From contig CAMNFV010000003.1 of the NCBI GenBank assembly GCA_946537515.1, positions 1 to 46,104 on the forward strand: a stretch of 46,104 bases of DNA, in the 5' to 3' direction. The translations under genes and the position numbers were made by a program. The notes beneath the pieces were generated by a model. It saw nothing but the letters and a program-made list of their open reading frames with translations. It was not told the origin of the DNA and did no database searches. This document shows, one piece after another, positions 23,332 to 32,779 of the stretch; position 1 is the stretch's first letter; every line of letters begins with the position of its first letter. The stretch comes from an uncultured Ruminococcus sp. Its GTDB lineage: Bacteria > Bacillota > Clostridia > Oscillospirales > Ruminococcaceae.

Positions 23332-25977
23332 TCAACTCAGGAATATCCTTTTCAGCATGGACAAATCCGCTGCATTCAGAATTCCGTCTGCGTTCAGATC
23401 AGCTGCACTTGCGCTGCATTGCTGATCCGGAAATTTACCTTGCAGCAAATACATTTGCAGTGCCTCGATATCATTTTGATCCAGATAATGATCGCCATTG
23501 ATATCATATCGCCAATGAACCGGCTGCGGCGTGCCATACAGCGCAATTTCGTTCAGGTCGCCGCCCTTATGTTCAATCAGCAAAAGATCTGTGCCGGGAT
23601 ATTGTTCATCCGTCGGAGAAAGTTCCCGCGCCATATAGCTGCCGAGTGTGGATTCCCACAAAACGGTTCCGGTATATGCATCTTTTATACAGATGCCGCC
23701 TGTTCCGTAAGTATCATAGACACCGCATCCTTGCAGAACATATGGTTCACTTAGTTTCACATAGCATTTCAGCGTTTTGCTGCCAGCACTTGTTTTCGGC
23801 GCTGATAATCCGGAAGTATCGCCGTAGAAGAATTCCGGCATCGTTTCAGATTCATCGAACATCTGGTAAAAAGAATTCAGATCGCCGTTTTTGGGTGCAG
23901 TCTTCAGATCGCAAATCTCTGAACTGAAATCCTGCGTCAGGCTCATCTTCACCGGCCGAATATATTTCATCTGACCGTTCGCTGCCGATACCGGGATCAT
24001 ACGACCGGAAATAGATACGAATACCGGTGTTTCACTAACTGTCAGCGTAACAGTTCCGTTTTCAACGGGCAAAACCGTACTGATTCCTTCAGCATAGGTC
24101 CCCGGCTGTGTGAGAATCACCTTTGCATTTGCCGGAACCTGGAGCTTATAATCCTTAATGACCTTGCCGGAATCGGTCGGCAGCCAAAGACAATAAATCT
24201 GTGATGCTGCATTATTCTGCTCGCTCCGATTGCGGATAAAGAAATATTTTTTCACTTCATCCTCGGTCATATCCGCGGCAAAATATGCATCACGCAGTAC
24301 ATCCGTCATACAGGCAGTATAATACCAGGCAAGCTTCTTATTCCAGCTGCCCTTTTGCGTGACCAGACCGGAATCATAATAGACGCCCTCACCTTCATCC
24401 CGCAGCTGGAATTTCGTAATGCGGTCAACACCGGCTCCGATTGCCGCCAGATACGTTCTCGCGACTCGCTGTGCATATTTGAGCTGATATGCTTCATTCT
24501 CGTGATTATCAACGCCCTCTTTTTCACAGTCGCTCATCGGGACTTCAAATTCCGAAATCCAAAGCTGCGTATTCGGCGCATTTTCATTCATCCAGTTCCG
24601 AATCTCTTTAATCCGCGCAGCCATGCCGGAATCTTCCGGGTTAAACGTATCCGGGCCGAGATGCACATTGATGATATCAACTGCAAACAGACCGTCTTTT
24701 CGGTTATAATCAAACCATTCCTTCATTTCAGACAGATAATCCAGAAGCGGCGCACCGGCAAGCAGCCCCCCGACTGCAAGCGAAAAATGCGGATCTGCCT
24801 GCTTCACGCCTGCATTCGGAATTGTCCCCTCGTGTCCGTCATAGTCAGCTGAACACATCGCTGCAAGCTCATAGGGCGAAAAATAATTCGCCTTGCCGCT
24901 CCAAGTCTTATTCGGCTCATTGCAGTTTTCGACTGCGCAAAGCAAATTCATGCCGGCTTTCGGTTCGGAGCCTTCTGCGACGTTCAAAGTCTTTGTATCT
25001 ACTTTTGTATTGCTGCCGTATCGCGCCGCAATCTGATACATCGCCTGCGCGTGAATCTGATAACTTGCCGGATCCAATGTATCAGCGCCCTTCGGAACCG
25101 GAATCTCCGGCGGCTTATCACCGGATATCACAGAGCTGCCGCCCTGAATACACGGTATGATGCTGATTCCCATTTTCTTCATTTGCGAATAATAGGAATC
25201 CATATCGCCCCAAGTCCCCTGCGTGAATTTCACAGCACCTTTCTCGTCCAGCAGCCAGCTGAGATTGTGATATTCGCGAACATTTCCCGCCGCCATGATT
25301 GCCGATATCGGATCGTCTATAAACGCATTGAAGCCGATCTGGCCGCCAGCATTCAGTTTCTCCGGATGATAAGATTCAGGCCTCGGCTTCGCTGAAGTCT
25401 TTGCCTTTTGCGCATCAGAAAGCTGCGAATCCAGATAACCATAGATTGCAAGCTCACTCACGCCGCTGTCTCCGCAGGGTGTCGAAAAACGCAAATATCT
25501 TGTTGCACGCGGTTTCTCGATCTGATATCCCTGCCAGGTCTGATAGGCATCCGTTGTAAATTTACCAATCTGCTGCCATGCAAACGGTGTACCATCTTCG
25601 ATCACCCAATCCTGTACGCCGTTGGTATCCAGATAGCAAACGCCCGTAATGACGTAATTCGCCTGCAAATCTATATAAAATGCGTCCTCGCCGAATTCTG
25701 ACTGCCAGTTCGGCTTCCAGTTTTTACTGCGGTCAGTTGCTGCCCAGGTCTCCGCAGATACCTTCGGATTCTCCGGAGAGTCCGGCGTATAATCCTGTGC
25801 ATCGAACAGCACCGCAGCAGGATTCAGATAATCCGCACCGATATATACAAGGTTTTCATCGCGGATTATTTTATCTGTCAGATCAATCCGTCCGGATGCC
25901 GGTGCAGCCGAAACAGCAGGCAGAAAATACCTTGAAATCGTCAAAGCGGCAAGCAATGCGATCGAACGCCGAAACAT
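23332..25977 (-). CDS. Secreted clan GH-A-like glycoside hydrolase with C-terminal dockerin
   Basis: 881 residues from the ATG at 25977 (MFRRSIALLAALTIS), preceded by GGGGGGAT; the frame extends upstream without a ribosome binding site. A signal peptide ends near AVSAAP. Residues about 45-200 look like a discoidin-type carbohydrate-binding domain (YIDLQANYVITGVCYLD, ATRYLRFSTPCGDSGVSELAIYGY). A TIM-barrel-like catalytic part follows, with Glu354 in ENCNEPNKTW as likely acid/base and Glu476 in WISEFEVPMSD as likely nucleophile, a spacing usual in clan GH-A (for example GH39). A second beta domain precedes a dockerin at 824-881 with two F-hand repeats (DINGDHYLDQNDIEALQMYL and DLNADGILNAADLSMLKRIF). 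It should attach to a cellulosome-type cohesin. The family number is uncertain. Confidence 0.85.
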   Translation of the reverse strand: MFRRSIALLAALTISRYFLPAVSAAPASGRIDLTDKIIRDENLVYIGADYLNPAAVLFDAQDYTPDSPENPKVSAETWAATDRSKNWKPNWQSEFGEDAFYIDLQANYVITGVCYLDTNGVQDWVIEDGTPFAWQQIGKFTTDAYQTWQGYQIEKPRATRYLRFSTPCGDSGVSELAIYGYLDSQLSDAQKAKTSAKPRPESYHPEKLNAGGQIGFNAFIDDPISAIMAAGNVREYHNLSWLLDEKGAVKFTQGTWGDMDSYYSQMKKMGISIIPCIQGGSSVISGDKPPEIPVPKGADTLDPASYQIHAQAMYQIAARYGSNTKVDTKTLNVAEGSEPKAGMNLLCAVENCNEPNKTWSGKANYFSPYELAAMCSADYDGHEGTIPNAGVKQADPHFSLAVGGLLAGAPLLDYLSEMKEWFDYNRKDGLFAVDIINVHLGPDTFNPEDSGMAARIKEIRNWMNENAPNTQLWISEFEVPMSDCEKEGVDNHENEAYQLKYAQRVARTYLAAIGAGVDRITKFQLRDEGEGVYYDSGLVTQKGSWNKKLAWYYTACMTDVLRDAYFAADMTEDEVKKYFFIRNRSEQNNAASQIYCLWLPTDSGKVIKDYKLQVPANAKVILTQPGTYAEGISTVLPVENGTVTLTVSETPVFVSISGRMIPVSAANGQMKYIRPVKMSLTQDFSSEICDLKTAPKNGDLNSFYQMFDESETMPEFFYGDTSGLSAPKTSAGSKTLKCYVKLSEPYVLQGCGVYDTYGTGGICIKDAYTGTVLWESTLGSYMARELSPTDEQYPGTDLLLIEHKGGDLNEIALYGTPQPVHWRYDINGDHYLDQNDIEALQMYLLQGKFPDQQCSASAADLNADGILNAADLSMLKRIFLS

Positions 25978-26009
25978 ACCGATCCCCCCTATTATAATAA
26001 TATAGTTAT

Positions 26010-26038
26010 AGTATACCACAAAATGCATAAAATGTCAA
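26010..26038 (-). promoter_or_regulatory. Promoter for the dockerin hydrolase
   Basis: TTGACA (26033-26038), 17-bp spacer, TATACT (26010-26015) on the minus strand. It is divergent from the degV promoter 48 bp away. Confidence 0.85.
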
Positions 26039-26085
26039 CATTCAAGCGCTGCTATTTGTGCGCATTTGTGTAGAATTCCGGATTC

Positions 26086-26114
26086 TTGACAAAAACCGTA
26101 ATCCGCGATATAAT
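26086..26114 (+). promoter_or_regulatory. Sigma-A promoter for degV
   Basis: TTGACA (26086-26091), 17-bp spacer, TATAAT (26109-26114). A short direct repeat ATTTGTG (twice, about 26054-26070) lies between the two divergent promoters. Confidence 0.9.
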
Positions 26115-26146
26115 AGAGTTATTCCAGAATCAGGAGGAGTAATCAA

Positions 26147-27010
26147 ATGGCGATCCATATCATCGCTGACAGCACTTGTGATTTGACAGAAGAACTGTGC
26201 AAACAATATCAAATTACGATTCTGCCGCTCTACGTCACGCTGAATGATACTGAGCACAGGGACGGTGTTGACATCCATGCTGAGGATATCTTCCGCCATG
26301 TTGCAGCCGGCGGTGCGCTGCCGAAAACAGCTGCCGCAACCGTTGCGGATTACGTTGCAGCGTTCCGGGATGTTCTCAACCGGAATCCTGCTGATGAAAT
26401 TATCTGCATCACAATCAGCGCGAAATTTTCCAGCTGCTATCAGAACGCCTGCATTGCCGCTGAGGAAACCGGTCATGTAACCGTCATTGATTCCATGAAT
26501 CTCTCAACCGGCTTCGGCCATGTGGTTCTTTCTGCCGCGGAGATGATCGAAGCAGGCAAAACAGTCGAAGAAATCGCTGATACCCTGCGAAACGAGATCA
26601 TTCCAAATGTCGATGCAAGCTTTATCATTGACCGCCTGGATTTCCTGCATAAGGGCGGTAGATGCTCAACAGTTGCAGCGCTCGGCGCGAATTTGCTGAA
26701 GCTCAAGCCCTGCATTGAAGTTCGGAACGGTGAAATGTCTGTCTGCAAAAAATATCGCGGCAATTTTGTGCATTGCGTCACTGAATATGCAAAAGACAGG
26801 CTTGCTGACAAAGATGCAATCGACAAACATAGAATCTTTATTACACATGCTTCTGCGTCTTCAGAAGCCGTATCAGCTGCGGAACAGGCAATCCGTACCG
26901 CAGGCAGATTTGAACTGATCGAAGAAACGCAGGCCGGCTGCACGGTTTCGAGCCATTGCGGTCCAAATACACTCGGCGTCCTGTTCATTCGCAAAGCATC
27001 AACTGTTTAA
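26147..27010 (+). CDS. DegV-family fatty-acid-binding protein
   Basis: 287 residues, the normal DegV length. The opening IHIIADSTCDLTEEL, the T-S-x-P-type loop (LPKTAAATVADY), ITISAKFSSCYQNA and FIIDRLDFLHKGGRCS are conserved DegV segments that cradle a fatty acid. DegV/FakB proteins bind a fatty acid and present it to the kinase FakA. No fakA gene is in the window. It is cytoplasmic. GGAGGAG precedes the start, and the AEC carrier gene begins eight bases after its stop. Confidence 0.93.
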   Translation: MAIHIIADSTCDLTEELCKQYQITILPLYVTLNDTEHRDGVDIHAEDIFRHVAAGGALPKTAAATVADYVAAFRDVLNRNPADEIICITISAKFSSCYQNACIAAEETGHVTVIDSMNLSTGFGHVVLSAAEMIEAGKTVEEIADTLRNEIIPNVDASFIIDRLDFLHKGGRCSTVAALGANLLKLKPCIEVRNGEMSVCKKYRGNFVHCVTEYAKDRLADKDAIDKHRIFITHASASSEAVSAAEQAIRTAGRFELIEETQAGCTVSSHCGPNTLGVLFIRKASTV

Positions 27011-27018
27011 GAGGTTCT

Positions 27019-27993
27019 ATGGATATATCAGTCATCATTGCCCAGATGGGCAAACTGTTTTTGATTCTCTGTCTCGGTTTCGCACTTGCACGACTGGAAT
27101 TGCTCGACCTGCATACCAAGCAAAAGCTGACGAAAATCCTGCTCTATGTCACAACACCGCTCATGATGATCGACGCATTCTATGACCGGATGAAAATGCT
27201 TGACAGCCGGCAGGATGATGCATCCGTTTCCGTCGGGATGCTTTTTCTATATTCATTCGCATTTTATCTGATTCTGATTTTGCTCTCCCTCTTACTGACG
27301 GCAGCGATCCGTCCGCCAAAAGAAGATCACAGGCTCTATATCTTCATGACAATCTTCGGCAATGTCGGATTTATGGGATTCCCGATCGTACAGTCCGTCT
27401 ACGGCACAGAGGGACTGTTCTATGCTGCGATCCTCAACAGCGTATTTAATATATTTGTATATACATTCGGTGTTGTCCTGATGGGCGGTGCGGGAGATGC
27501 AGTTGGCGGTTCACTCGGCAGACGCATCAAACAGATTCCGTGGAAAAAGCTGCTGCTGACTCCGGCTGTCATTGGTACCGCAGTCGGCATTCTGATATTT
27601 GTCTGCCGCATTCCCCTGCCCGGTATCCTCGCCGATACCTGCGGCACACTTGGCGATCTGACATCTCCGCTTGCGATGCTCGTTGTCGGAGCCAATCTCA
27701 GCGGCATGAAGCTGAAAGAAGTATTCACCAATATGCGCATGAACATCTATGTGCTTCTGCGGCAAATCGCGCTGCCGCTGGTATTCTGGCTGATTATCAG
27801 CAGAATTGTCTCGCATCCGGTGCTCACGCCGACCTTGCTGCTGATGTCCTGTATGCCGGTTGCCAATACGACCGCGCTGTTCGCAACAGAATACAACGGA
27901 AACGAAAAACTCGCGTCACAGGGCATCTTCATGACGACGCTGTTTTCGCTGATTTCGTTCCCGCTGATTATCTGGATTTGTGTCCGCACATAA
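27019..27993 (+). CDS. AEC-family (auxin efflux carrier-like) membrane transporter
   Basis: 324 residues from the ATG at 27019 (MDISVIIAQMGKLFLILCLG), with AGAGG upstream. About ten hydrophobic helices occur in two halves. The family features FGNVGFMGFPIVQSVYG in the first half and VVGANLSGMKL near residue 230 are visible. AEC carriers move small organic acids such as malate or lactate; the substrate here is unknown. It is transcribed with degV and ends at a terminator shared with the convergent HD-domain gene. Confidence 0.88.
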   Translation: MDISVIIAQMGKLFLILCLGFALARLELLDLHTKQKLTKILLYVTTPLMMIDAFYDRMKMLDSRQDDASVSVGMLFLYSFAFYLILILLSLLLTAAIRPPKEDHRLYIFMTIFGNVGFMGFPIVQSVYGTEGLFYAAILNSVFNIFVYTFGVVLMGGAGDAVGGSLGRRIKQIPWKKLLLTPAVIGTAVGILIFVCRIPLPGILADTCGTLGDLTSPLAMLVVGANLSGMKLKEVFTNMRMNIYVLLRQIALPLVFWLIISRIVSHPVLTPTLLLMSCMPVANTTALFATEYNGNEKLASQGIFMTTLFSLISFPLIIWICVRT

Positions 27994-27997
27994 TCAA

Positions 27998-28567
27998 TCA
28001 GCCCTCGCAATCGAGTTTTGCGAGGGTTTCTTTTTGAATCTCATTCCGCAGCGCAAGCAGCCACTCCGAAAATGCAACTGTGTCATAAGCATACGTTTTG
28101 TTCAGCGTATACTCGTTTTCTGACCAGGTATCAAGCGGCGATTCATTATGCTGAATCAGCGCTTCCAGTTTATCCAGCGCCTTACACAGCTTCGATTCCA
28201 GCGTTTGCTGCGCTTCCATTTCATTATAAAGTGCCGCAAGATCAGCGGAAATCTCCGGCGGCATCGACTGTACCCAATCGCAAAACAATTCTGATTCCCG
28301 ATCACGATCATTCTGCGTTTTGGCAAAGGCCGGAATGTCACCGGTAAAGCACTCACCCAGATCATGTACGACAGCCATTGCAATCACACGATCTATATCT
28401 GCTTCCGGGAACTCATGCCGGAGCAGAAGCGCCATCAGAGATACGCGCCAGCTGTGTTCGGCAACGCTTTCCGTTCTGCGATTGCTCGTTGTACAATGCC
28501 GCGGCGTATCCTTCAGACGCTCCGCAACATGCAGAATTTCAAGATAGGCTTTTGCATCCATATTCAT
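27998..28567 (-). CDS. HD-domain phosphohydrolase (YfbR-like 5'-nucleotidase type)
   Basis: 189 residues. The metal ligands are His in SVAEHSWRVSLM, the HD pair in VVHDLGECFTGDIP and a later Asp in ALDKLEALIQ. The layout is that of the COG1896/YfbR group, which removes phosphate from deoxynucleoside monophosphates. Its start overlaps the rarA stop by four bases (ATGA), so translation is coupled. The last codons lie inside the terminator hairpin used by the convergent AEC gene. Substrate specificity is not proven. Confidence 0.88.
   Translation of the reverse strand: MNMDAKAYLEILHVAERLKDTPRHCTTSNRRTESVAEHSWRVSLMALLLRHEFPEADIDRVIAMAVVHDLGECFTGDIPAFAKTQNDRDRESELFCDWVQSMPPEISADLAALYNEMEAQQTLESKLCKALDKLEALIQHNESPLDTWSENEYTLNKTYAYDTVAFSEWLLALRNEIQKETLAKLDCEG
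28002..28034 (+). terminator. Terminator of the degV-AEC operon
   Basis: CCCTCGCAA pairs with TTGCGAGGG around a seven-base loop, followed by TTTCTTTTT. It lies within the last codons of the convergent HD-domain gene. Confidence 0.88.
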
Positions 28568-29829
28568 CCCTGCTTCTTGATTTTCTCCCAGTAGGCTTTT
28601 GCAGACTGCTCCGCCTTATTTTCTCCGTATTGATAATAAACGCGATCTTTGAGTGTGTCCGGCAGATATTGCTGCGGCACCCAATGATTCGGATAATCAT
28701 GCGGATAGAGATAATGCTGTCCTTTCACTTTGACGTCTGCACCGTCGAAATGGACATTTTGCAGCGCACGCGGGAAATCACCGGAAAGTCCTGCGCGAAT
28801 ATCCGCAGCTGCTGCATCTACGGCGAGATATGCGCTGTTGGATTTCGGTGCAGTTGCGAGCAAAATCACCGCATCCGCAAGCGGCAGCCGCGCTTCCGGC
28901 ATTCCGAGCTGTAATGCGGTATCCACGGCCGCTTTCACAATCGGAATCGCCATCGGATACGCAAGACCGATATCCTCAGAAGCAATACAGAGCAATCGTC
29001 TGCAAAGAGGAAGCAGGTCGCCCGCTTCCATCAGCCTCGCAGCATAATGAATCGCAGCATTTTCATCAGAACCGCGAATGGATTTATGCAGCGCAGAGAG
29101 CAGATCATAATGCTGGTCGCCGTCGCGATCATAGCGCATATTACTGCGCTGCGTCAGCGCCTTGACAGATTCCAGGTCAATGACCAATTCATCTCCGGAA
29201 TGATCCGCTGCAAGAACGGACAGCTCCACCGTATTGACCGCTTTGCGCACATCACCGCCGCATCCTGCCGCAATATATGACACGACTTCCGGAGAATAAC
29301 GGATGACACTCCCCTGCTCTTCCGCAAGGAACTCATATGCGCGCACGATTGCAGGCTGCATTTGATCCTGTGTCACAGGCTTGAATTCAAATACCGTCGA
29401 ACGACTGATAATCGCGTTAAATACAGCAAAATACGGGTTTTCAGTTGTGGATGCGATCAAAGTCACGCTGCCGTTTTCGATATACTCCAGCAGGCTTTGC
29501 TGCTGCTTTTTATTCAGATATTGAATTTCGTCGAGGTACAGCAAAACACCGTTTGAAGCAAACAAAGACCCGCTCTCCTGAAGGATTTCCCGGATATCAC
29601 CGACAGAGGCTGTTGTACCGTTGAGTTTGTGCAGCGACATGTCCGAACTGTCTGCGATCATCCGTGCAAGCGTTGTTTTTCCGACACCGGAAGGACCGTA
29701 AAAAATCATATTCGGGATCCTGCCTGATTCTATGATCCGGCGCATCGGCATTCCTTTGGCAAAGAGGTGCGGCTGACCGACCATATCATCTATATTCCGC
29801 GGCCTGAGCCGCTCTGCAAGTGGAACCAT
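28564..29829 (-). CDS. rarA: Replication-associated recombination protein A (AAA ATPase)
   Basis: 421 residues beginning MVPLAERLRPRNIDDMVGQ. Walker A is GPSGVGKTTLA (about 45-55), Walker B is LLYLDEIQ, sensor 1 is the STTENP box, and the arginine-finger region SRSTVFEF follows. The C-terminal half is the clamp-loader-like helical lid and tetramerisation domain (ALHKSIRGSDENAAIHY, ASEDIGLAYP). RarA/MgsA acts at stalled replication forks. GGAGG precedes the start. It is coupled to the downstream HD-domain gene. Confidence 0.95.
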   Translation of the reverse strand: MVPLAERLRPRNIDDMVGQPHLFAKGMPMRRIIESGRIPNMIFYGPSGVGKTTLARMIADSSDMSLHKLNGTTASVGDIREILQESGSLFASNGVLLYLDEIQYLNKKQQQSLLEYIENGSVTLIASTTENPYFAVFNAIISRSTVFEFKPVTQDQMQPAIVRAYEFLAEEQGSVIRYSPEVVSYIAAGCGGDVRKAVNTVELSVLAADHSGDELVIDLESVKALTQRSNMRYDRDGDQHYDLLSALHKSIRGSDENAAIHYAARLMEAGDLLPLCRRLLCIASEDIGLAYPMAIPIVKAAVDTALQLGMPEARLPLADAVILLATAPKSNSAYLAVDAAAADIRAGLSGDFPRALQNVHFDGADVKVKGQHYLYPHDYPNHWVPQQYLPDTLKDRVYYQYGENKAEQSAKAYWEKIKKQG

Positions 29830-29844
29830 AAAAGTCCTCCGTTT

Positions 29845-29880
29845 AAAAAGTACAGCGGTGCACCGTTCGATGCACCGCTG
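29845..29880 (-). terminator. Intrinsic terminator of the GH9 gene
   Basis: Perfect 10-bp stem (CAGCGGTGCA / TGCACCGCTG) with an eight-base loop, followed on the minus strand by TACTTTTT. It lies seven bases past the GH9 stop codon and just upstream of rarA. Confidence 0.9.
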
Positions 29881-29886
29881 ATTTCA

Positions 29887-32625
29887 TTATTTTGTGCCGA
29901 GCACGGAAGCGTCAACCAGCTTCGCAATATACTTGAGAATCCGGATGACGTCATCCGAGTTGATGTCGTTATCCTTCACAACATCAGCGTTCTTTTTGCC
30001 CTGTGCAGTTACGTTTGCTTCGGAATCTTCCGCAACGAAACGTGCAAGCAGAACAGCGTCGGAAACGTCAACGAGCTTATCGCAGTTGACATCGCCATAC
30101 TTGACATCGGAAGTACCGATATCAGCTTTCGTGGTTGTCTTCGGCGTAACGCCTTCCGGTTCCGGAGCACCTTCCGGAGCAACGCCCCAGACATGCTCGC
30201 CGTCAACATACATCGTAATCTTGTCGAAGACTTCCGGGCACTCATTCAGCGGCTTGCCGAGCTCATCAGCAGTCACCATGCCCTCACGGCTGTAGTCATT
30301 CGTCGGATCAAAGATGAATGTATACTGATCATTCTGCTTCTGATCCATGATTGCGAACTGATAGCCGAGTTCACCATAGAATTTGTAATCCGGCCAGGTC
30401 AGTTCCAGATAGCAGTCGCCCTTGTCGTTGTACTGAACAACCTCGTAGCTGACTTCGTATTTCTTATTCGTGTCGGAAGCCATCTTATCGTAGTCCGGTC
30501 TGATCGTCAGATCATTGACGGTCTGTCCGGCTGCAAGAAGCTCTGCAATGCTGAAGTAATAACGAATCTTGACTTCTTTGAGATAACGCGGCGGAAGCAG
30601 CGTATCGTTGGTAAAGGTAATCAGAACCTGCGTTGCCATGTTGTCTTCCTGACCGACAGCAGCTTTCAGCGTGAACTCCTGAATCTCTTCCGGAGTCTTA
30701 TAGCTGGCCTCAGGAGGCGGGAAGTTCTCCTGATTCTTCATATCATCGGTGCCGAAGAAATGATAGAGACCTGCGCAAGCGCCGACGACTGCAGCATTGT
30801 AGTCAACAGCGACTTCGTTGTAAACATAGTCCTTTGTGATATCACGGTGCCAGTCGCCAGCATCCGGACCGCCGACGAGGGCGCCCCAGAGGACGTGCAC
30901 CTGATCCGCCGGATGATCCATATTCAGATCCTTGGAACCATGCGATGCACGGTGATGCGGGTGCGATGCAGCTGTCGGAGACCAGCCGACGATATACGGA
31001 CGGTTCATCGGGTTTTTGCCCATGATGTATTCCATCTGACCCTCTGCCCACTTCGCAAAGCGCAGCGGATCCTGATTCTTCTCATGGTTGAGTGCTTCCT
31101 TCGCATAAACGAGGCAGCAGAGCTGTCCGGCCGTATTGTAACGGCAGGAACCGTACTCATTCAGCATCGAGAAGCCTGCCGGGGTCTTCTTCAGGAAGTC
31201 GGTTGCTTCCGGCTTTTCCGGCTGTGTATCCCACTCAAATTCCTTATTCCAGATCGTATCAACGAGACCCGGATCAAGGTGTGTAATACCGGACCAGAAC
31301 TCGCAGTTCCAGCGGAAGATGTACCAGTCACGCTCAATGTTGGTAACCGGTGCAAGCTTTGCAAAGACGCCGCCCCAGACGGTATCCCAGCAGTGAACCC
31401 AGATATTGTTCCAGCAGTTGTTGGTATCCTTCATGATACGTGCAAACCAGCCGGTGTACGGATGTCCGTCGTTATCATAGGTCTTGGACTCATCAACCGA
31501 AATAATCGGCATGATGTACTTATCATAAGCTTCCTGGTTGCGGACGGAGATATCGCCGTCGCAGGCGCAGTAATACAGCCAGACAGCAGCCCACGAAATT
31601 TCATCGTAGTCATAGCTGGAAGTATAGAAACCGCCGTCATAGCCAAGCGAGAGCACATTGGAAACGTCGTTCGGATCGTTCTCATGGGATGCGATCGCCA
31701 TTTCATACAGATCCTGTGCGCCCTTGAGGCACTTCTTCGCGTAATCCGGATCGGTGTCCTTGAAGTTCAGATAGTTGACTGCAAGTGCAGCAGAAGCGCC
31801 GGCACACATATCAGATGCGCGGGAGTCAGTCTGCTTTGCCTTAGATTTTGCTGCGTTGGATTCCGGATCTACCTTTGTAGAGGAACCGCCGCCGGCAAAG
31901 ACATTCGTTTCGGTTGCAAGATATGCAGGACGTGCAAAATCAAGCAGATGCTCTCCCTGAAGATCCGGGCAGAGCCAGTAGTTGTGGTCGATATTACCTT
32001 CACCGACCTGGTAGACATAGGCCAGCAGCTTGCCGTCCTTGTCATAATAAAGCGACTTCAGATAGAAATCACAGAATGCATGGAGAATATCCTCCATATG
32101 CTCCTGATTTCCGGTTTTTTCGTATGCATCGCGGAACTCATAGTAACCCCAGCCGAGCGTAGATGCTGCATAAGAACCCGGCAGACCGAATTTCACGTGG
32201 TCACCGGCATCGTGCATACCGCCCTCGCAGTCGAGGCAGCCGTCACCGTCCGGATCGAGCTCCTCGCGGTGCTCTTCGATCCAGGAATTCGGCAGGTTAA
32301 TACCTTTGTAGTCCTCTCCGTACTGCTTCAGCGGAATGTGCTGGTCTTCCATATGACAGTCTGCGCGCCATTCCAGTCTGCCGGTGCGCTTGCCGCACTT
32401 ATTGGCATCATAGAAATGAAGCGTATACTGAAGACCTTTCGCGAAATCCACCTCTACATCATCGTAGGAGAAACTGTCCGGATCCGGAAATTTCTTGTCG
32501 GCATCATCAACGGTGCCCGGGTCCTCACCTGCTGACGCGAACGCCGGCAGCGTACAGGCGCCGAGCATCATGGCCGAGAGGCAGACGCACAGACCTGACT
32601 TGAGTAAACGCAATGTTGGCTTCAT
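29887..32625 (-). CDS. GH9 cellulase with CBM3 and C-terminal dockerin
   Basis: 912 residues. A signal peptide probably ends at ASA (residue 32); an LGAC sequence at 20-23 is a possible but weaker lipoprotein box. The GH9 catalytic domain runs from about 55 to 635, with DAGDHVKFGLP (catalytic aspartates), HPHHRASHGS (substrate-binding His/Arg) and YNEVAVDYNAA (acid glutamate). A CBM3c-like beta domain follows (about 645-790: VLITFTNDTLLPPRYLKEVK, YYFSIAEL, CYLELTW). A linker with TPKTTT leads to a dockerin at 842-912, with repeats GDVNCDKLVDVSDAVLLARF and NDINSDDVIRILKYI. GH9-CBM3c enzymes are typically processive endoglucanases. It is exported by Sec and should dock on a scaffoldin. No convincing promoter is visible in 32626-32779. 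Confidence 0.95.
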   Translation of the reverse strand: MKPTLRLLKSGLCVCLSAMMLGACTLPAFASAGEDPGTVDDADKKFPDPDSFSYDDVEVDFAKGLQYTLHFYDANKCGKRTGRLEWRADCHMEDQHIPLKQYGEDYKGINLPNSWIEEHREELDPDGDGCLDCEGGMHDAGDHVKFGLPGSYAASTLGWGYYEFRDAYEKTGNQEHMEDILHAFCDFYLKSLYYDKDGKLLAYVYQVGEGNIDHNYWLCPDLQGEHLLDFARPAYLATETNVFAGGGSSTKVDPESNAAKSKAKQTDSRASDMCAGASAALAVNYLNFKDTDPDYAKKCLKGAQDLYEMAIASHENDPNDVSNVLSLGYDGGFYTSSYDYDEISWAAVWLYYCACDGDISVRNQEAYDKYIMPIISVDESKTYDNDGHPYTGWFARIMKDTNNCWNNIWVHCWDTVWGGVFAKLAPVTNIERDWYIFRWNCEFWSGITHLDPGLVDTIWNKEFEWDTQPEKPEATDFLKKTPAGFSMLNEYGSCRYNTAGQLCCLVYAKEALNHEKNQDPLRFAKWAEGQMEYIMGKNPMNRPYIVGWSPTAASHPHHRASHGSKDLNMDHPADQVHVLWGALVGGPDAGDWHRDITKDYVYNEVAVDYNAAVVGACAGLYHFFGTDDMKNQENFPPPEASYKTPEEIQEFTLKAAVGQEDNMATQVLITFTNDTLLPPRYLKEVKIRYYFSIAELLAAGQTVNDLTIRPDYDKMASDTNKKYEVSYEVVQYNDKGDCYLELTWPDYKFYGELGYQFAIMDQKQNDQYTFIFDPTNDYSREGMVTADELGKPLNECPEVFDKITMYVDGEHVWGVAPEGAPEPEGVTPKTTTKADIGTSDVKYGDVNCDKLVDVSDAVLLARFVAEDSEANVTAQGKKNADVVKDNDINSDDVIRILKYIAKLVDASVLGTK

Positions 32626-32779
32626 GAAAATCCTCCTCTTTCTTTACCAGTAATAAAATTCGGATCCCCTAAAATCATCCACAAAGCATGATGGCTGTAT
32701 ACCTTTTCGGGACATCGCTGCACGAACTGCATGTATTTATTTGCGCAGCCGCAGGGACGCAGCCTGTTCCTTTTATATC

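Noticed and set aside
29767-32535. Very long open frame (over 900 codons) antisense to the GH9 gene
   Set aside because: It mirrors the coding frame of GH9, has no ribosome binding site, no recognisable domain, and a composition typical of the reverse complement of a biased coding sequence.
32626-32779. Promoter for GH9 or terminator for secA
   Set aside because: Only partial -10-like and dyad elements were visible, with wrong spacing; I could not support a call.
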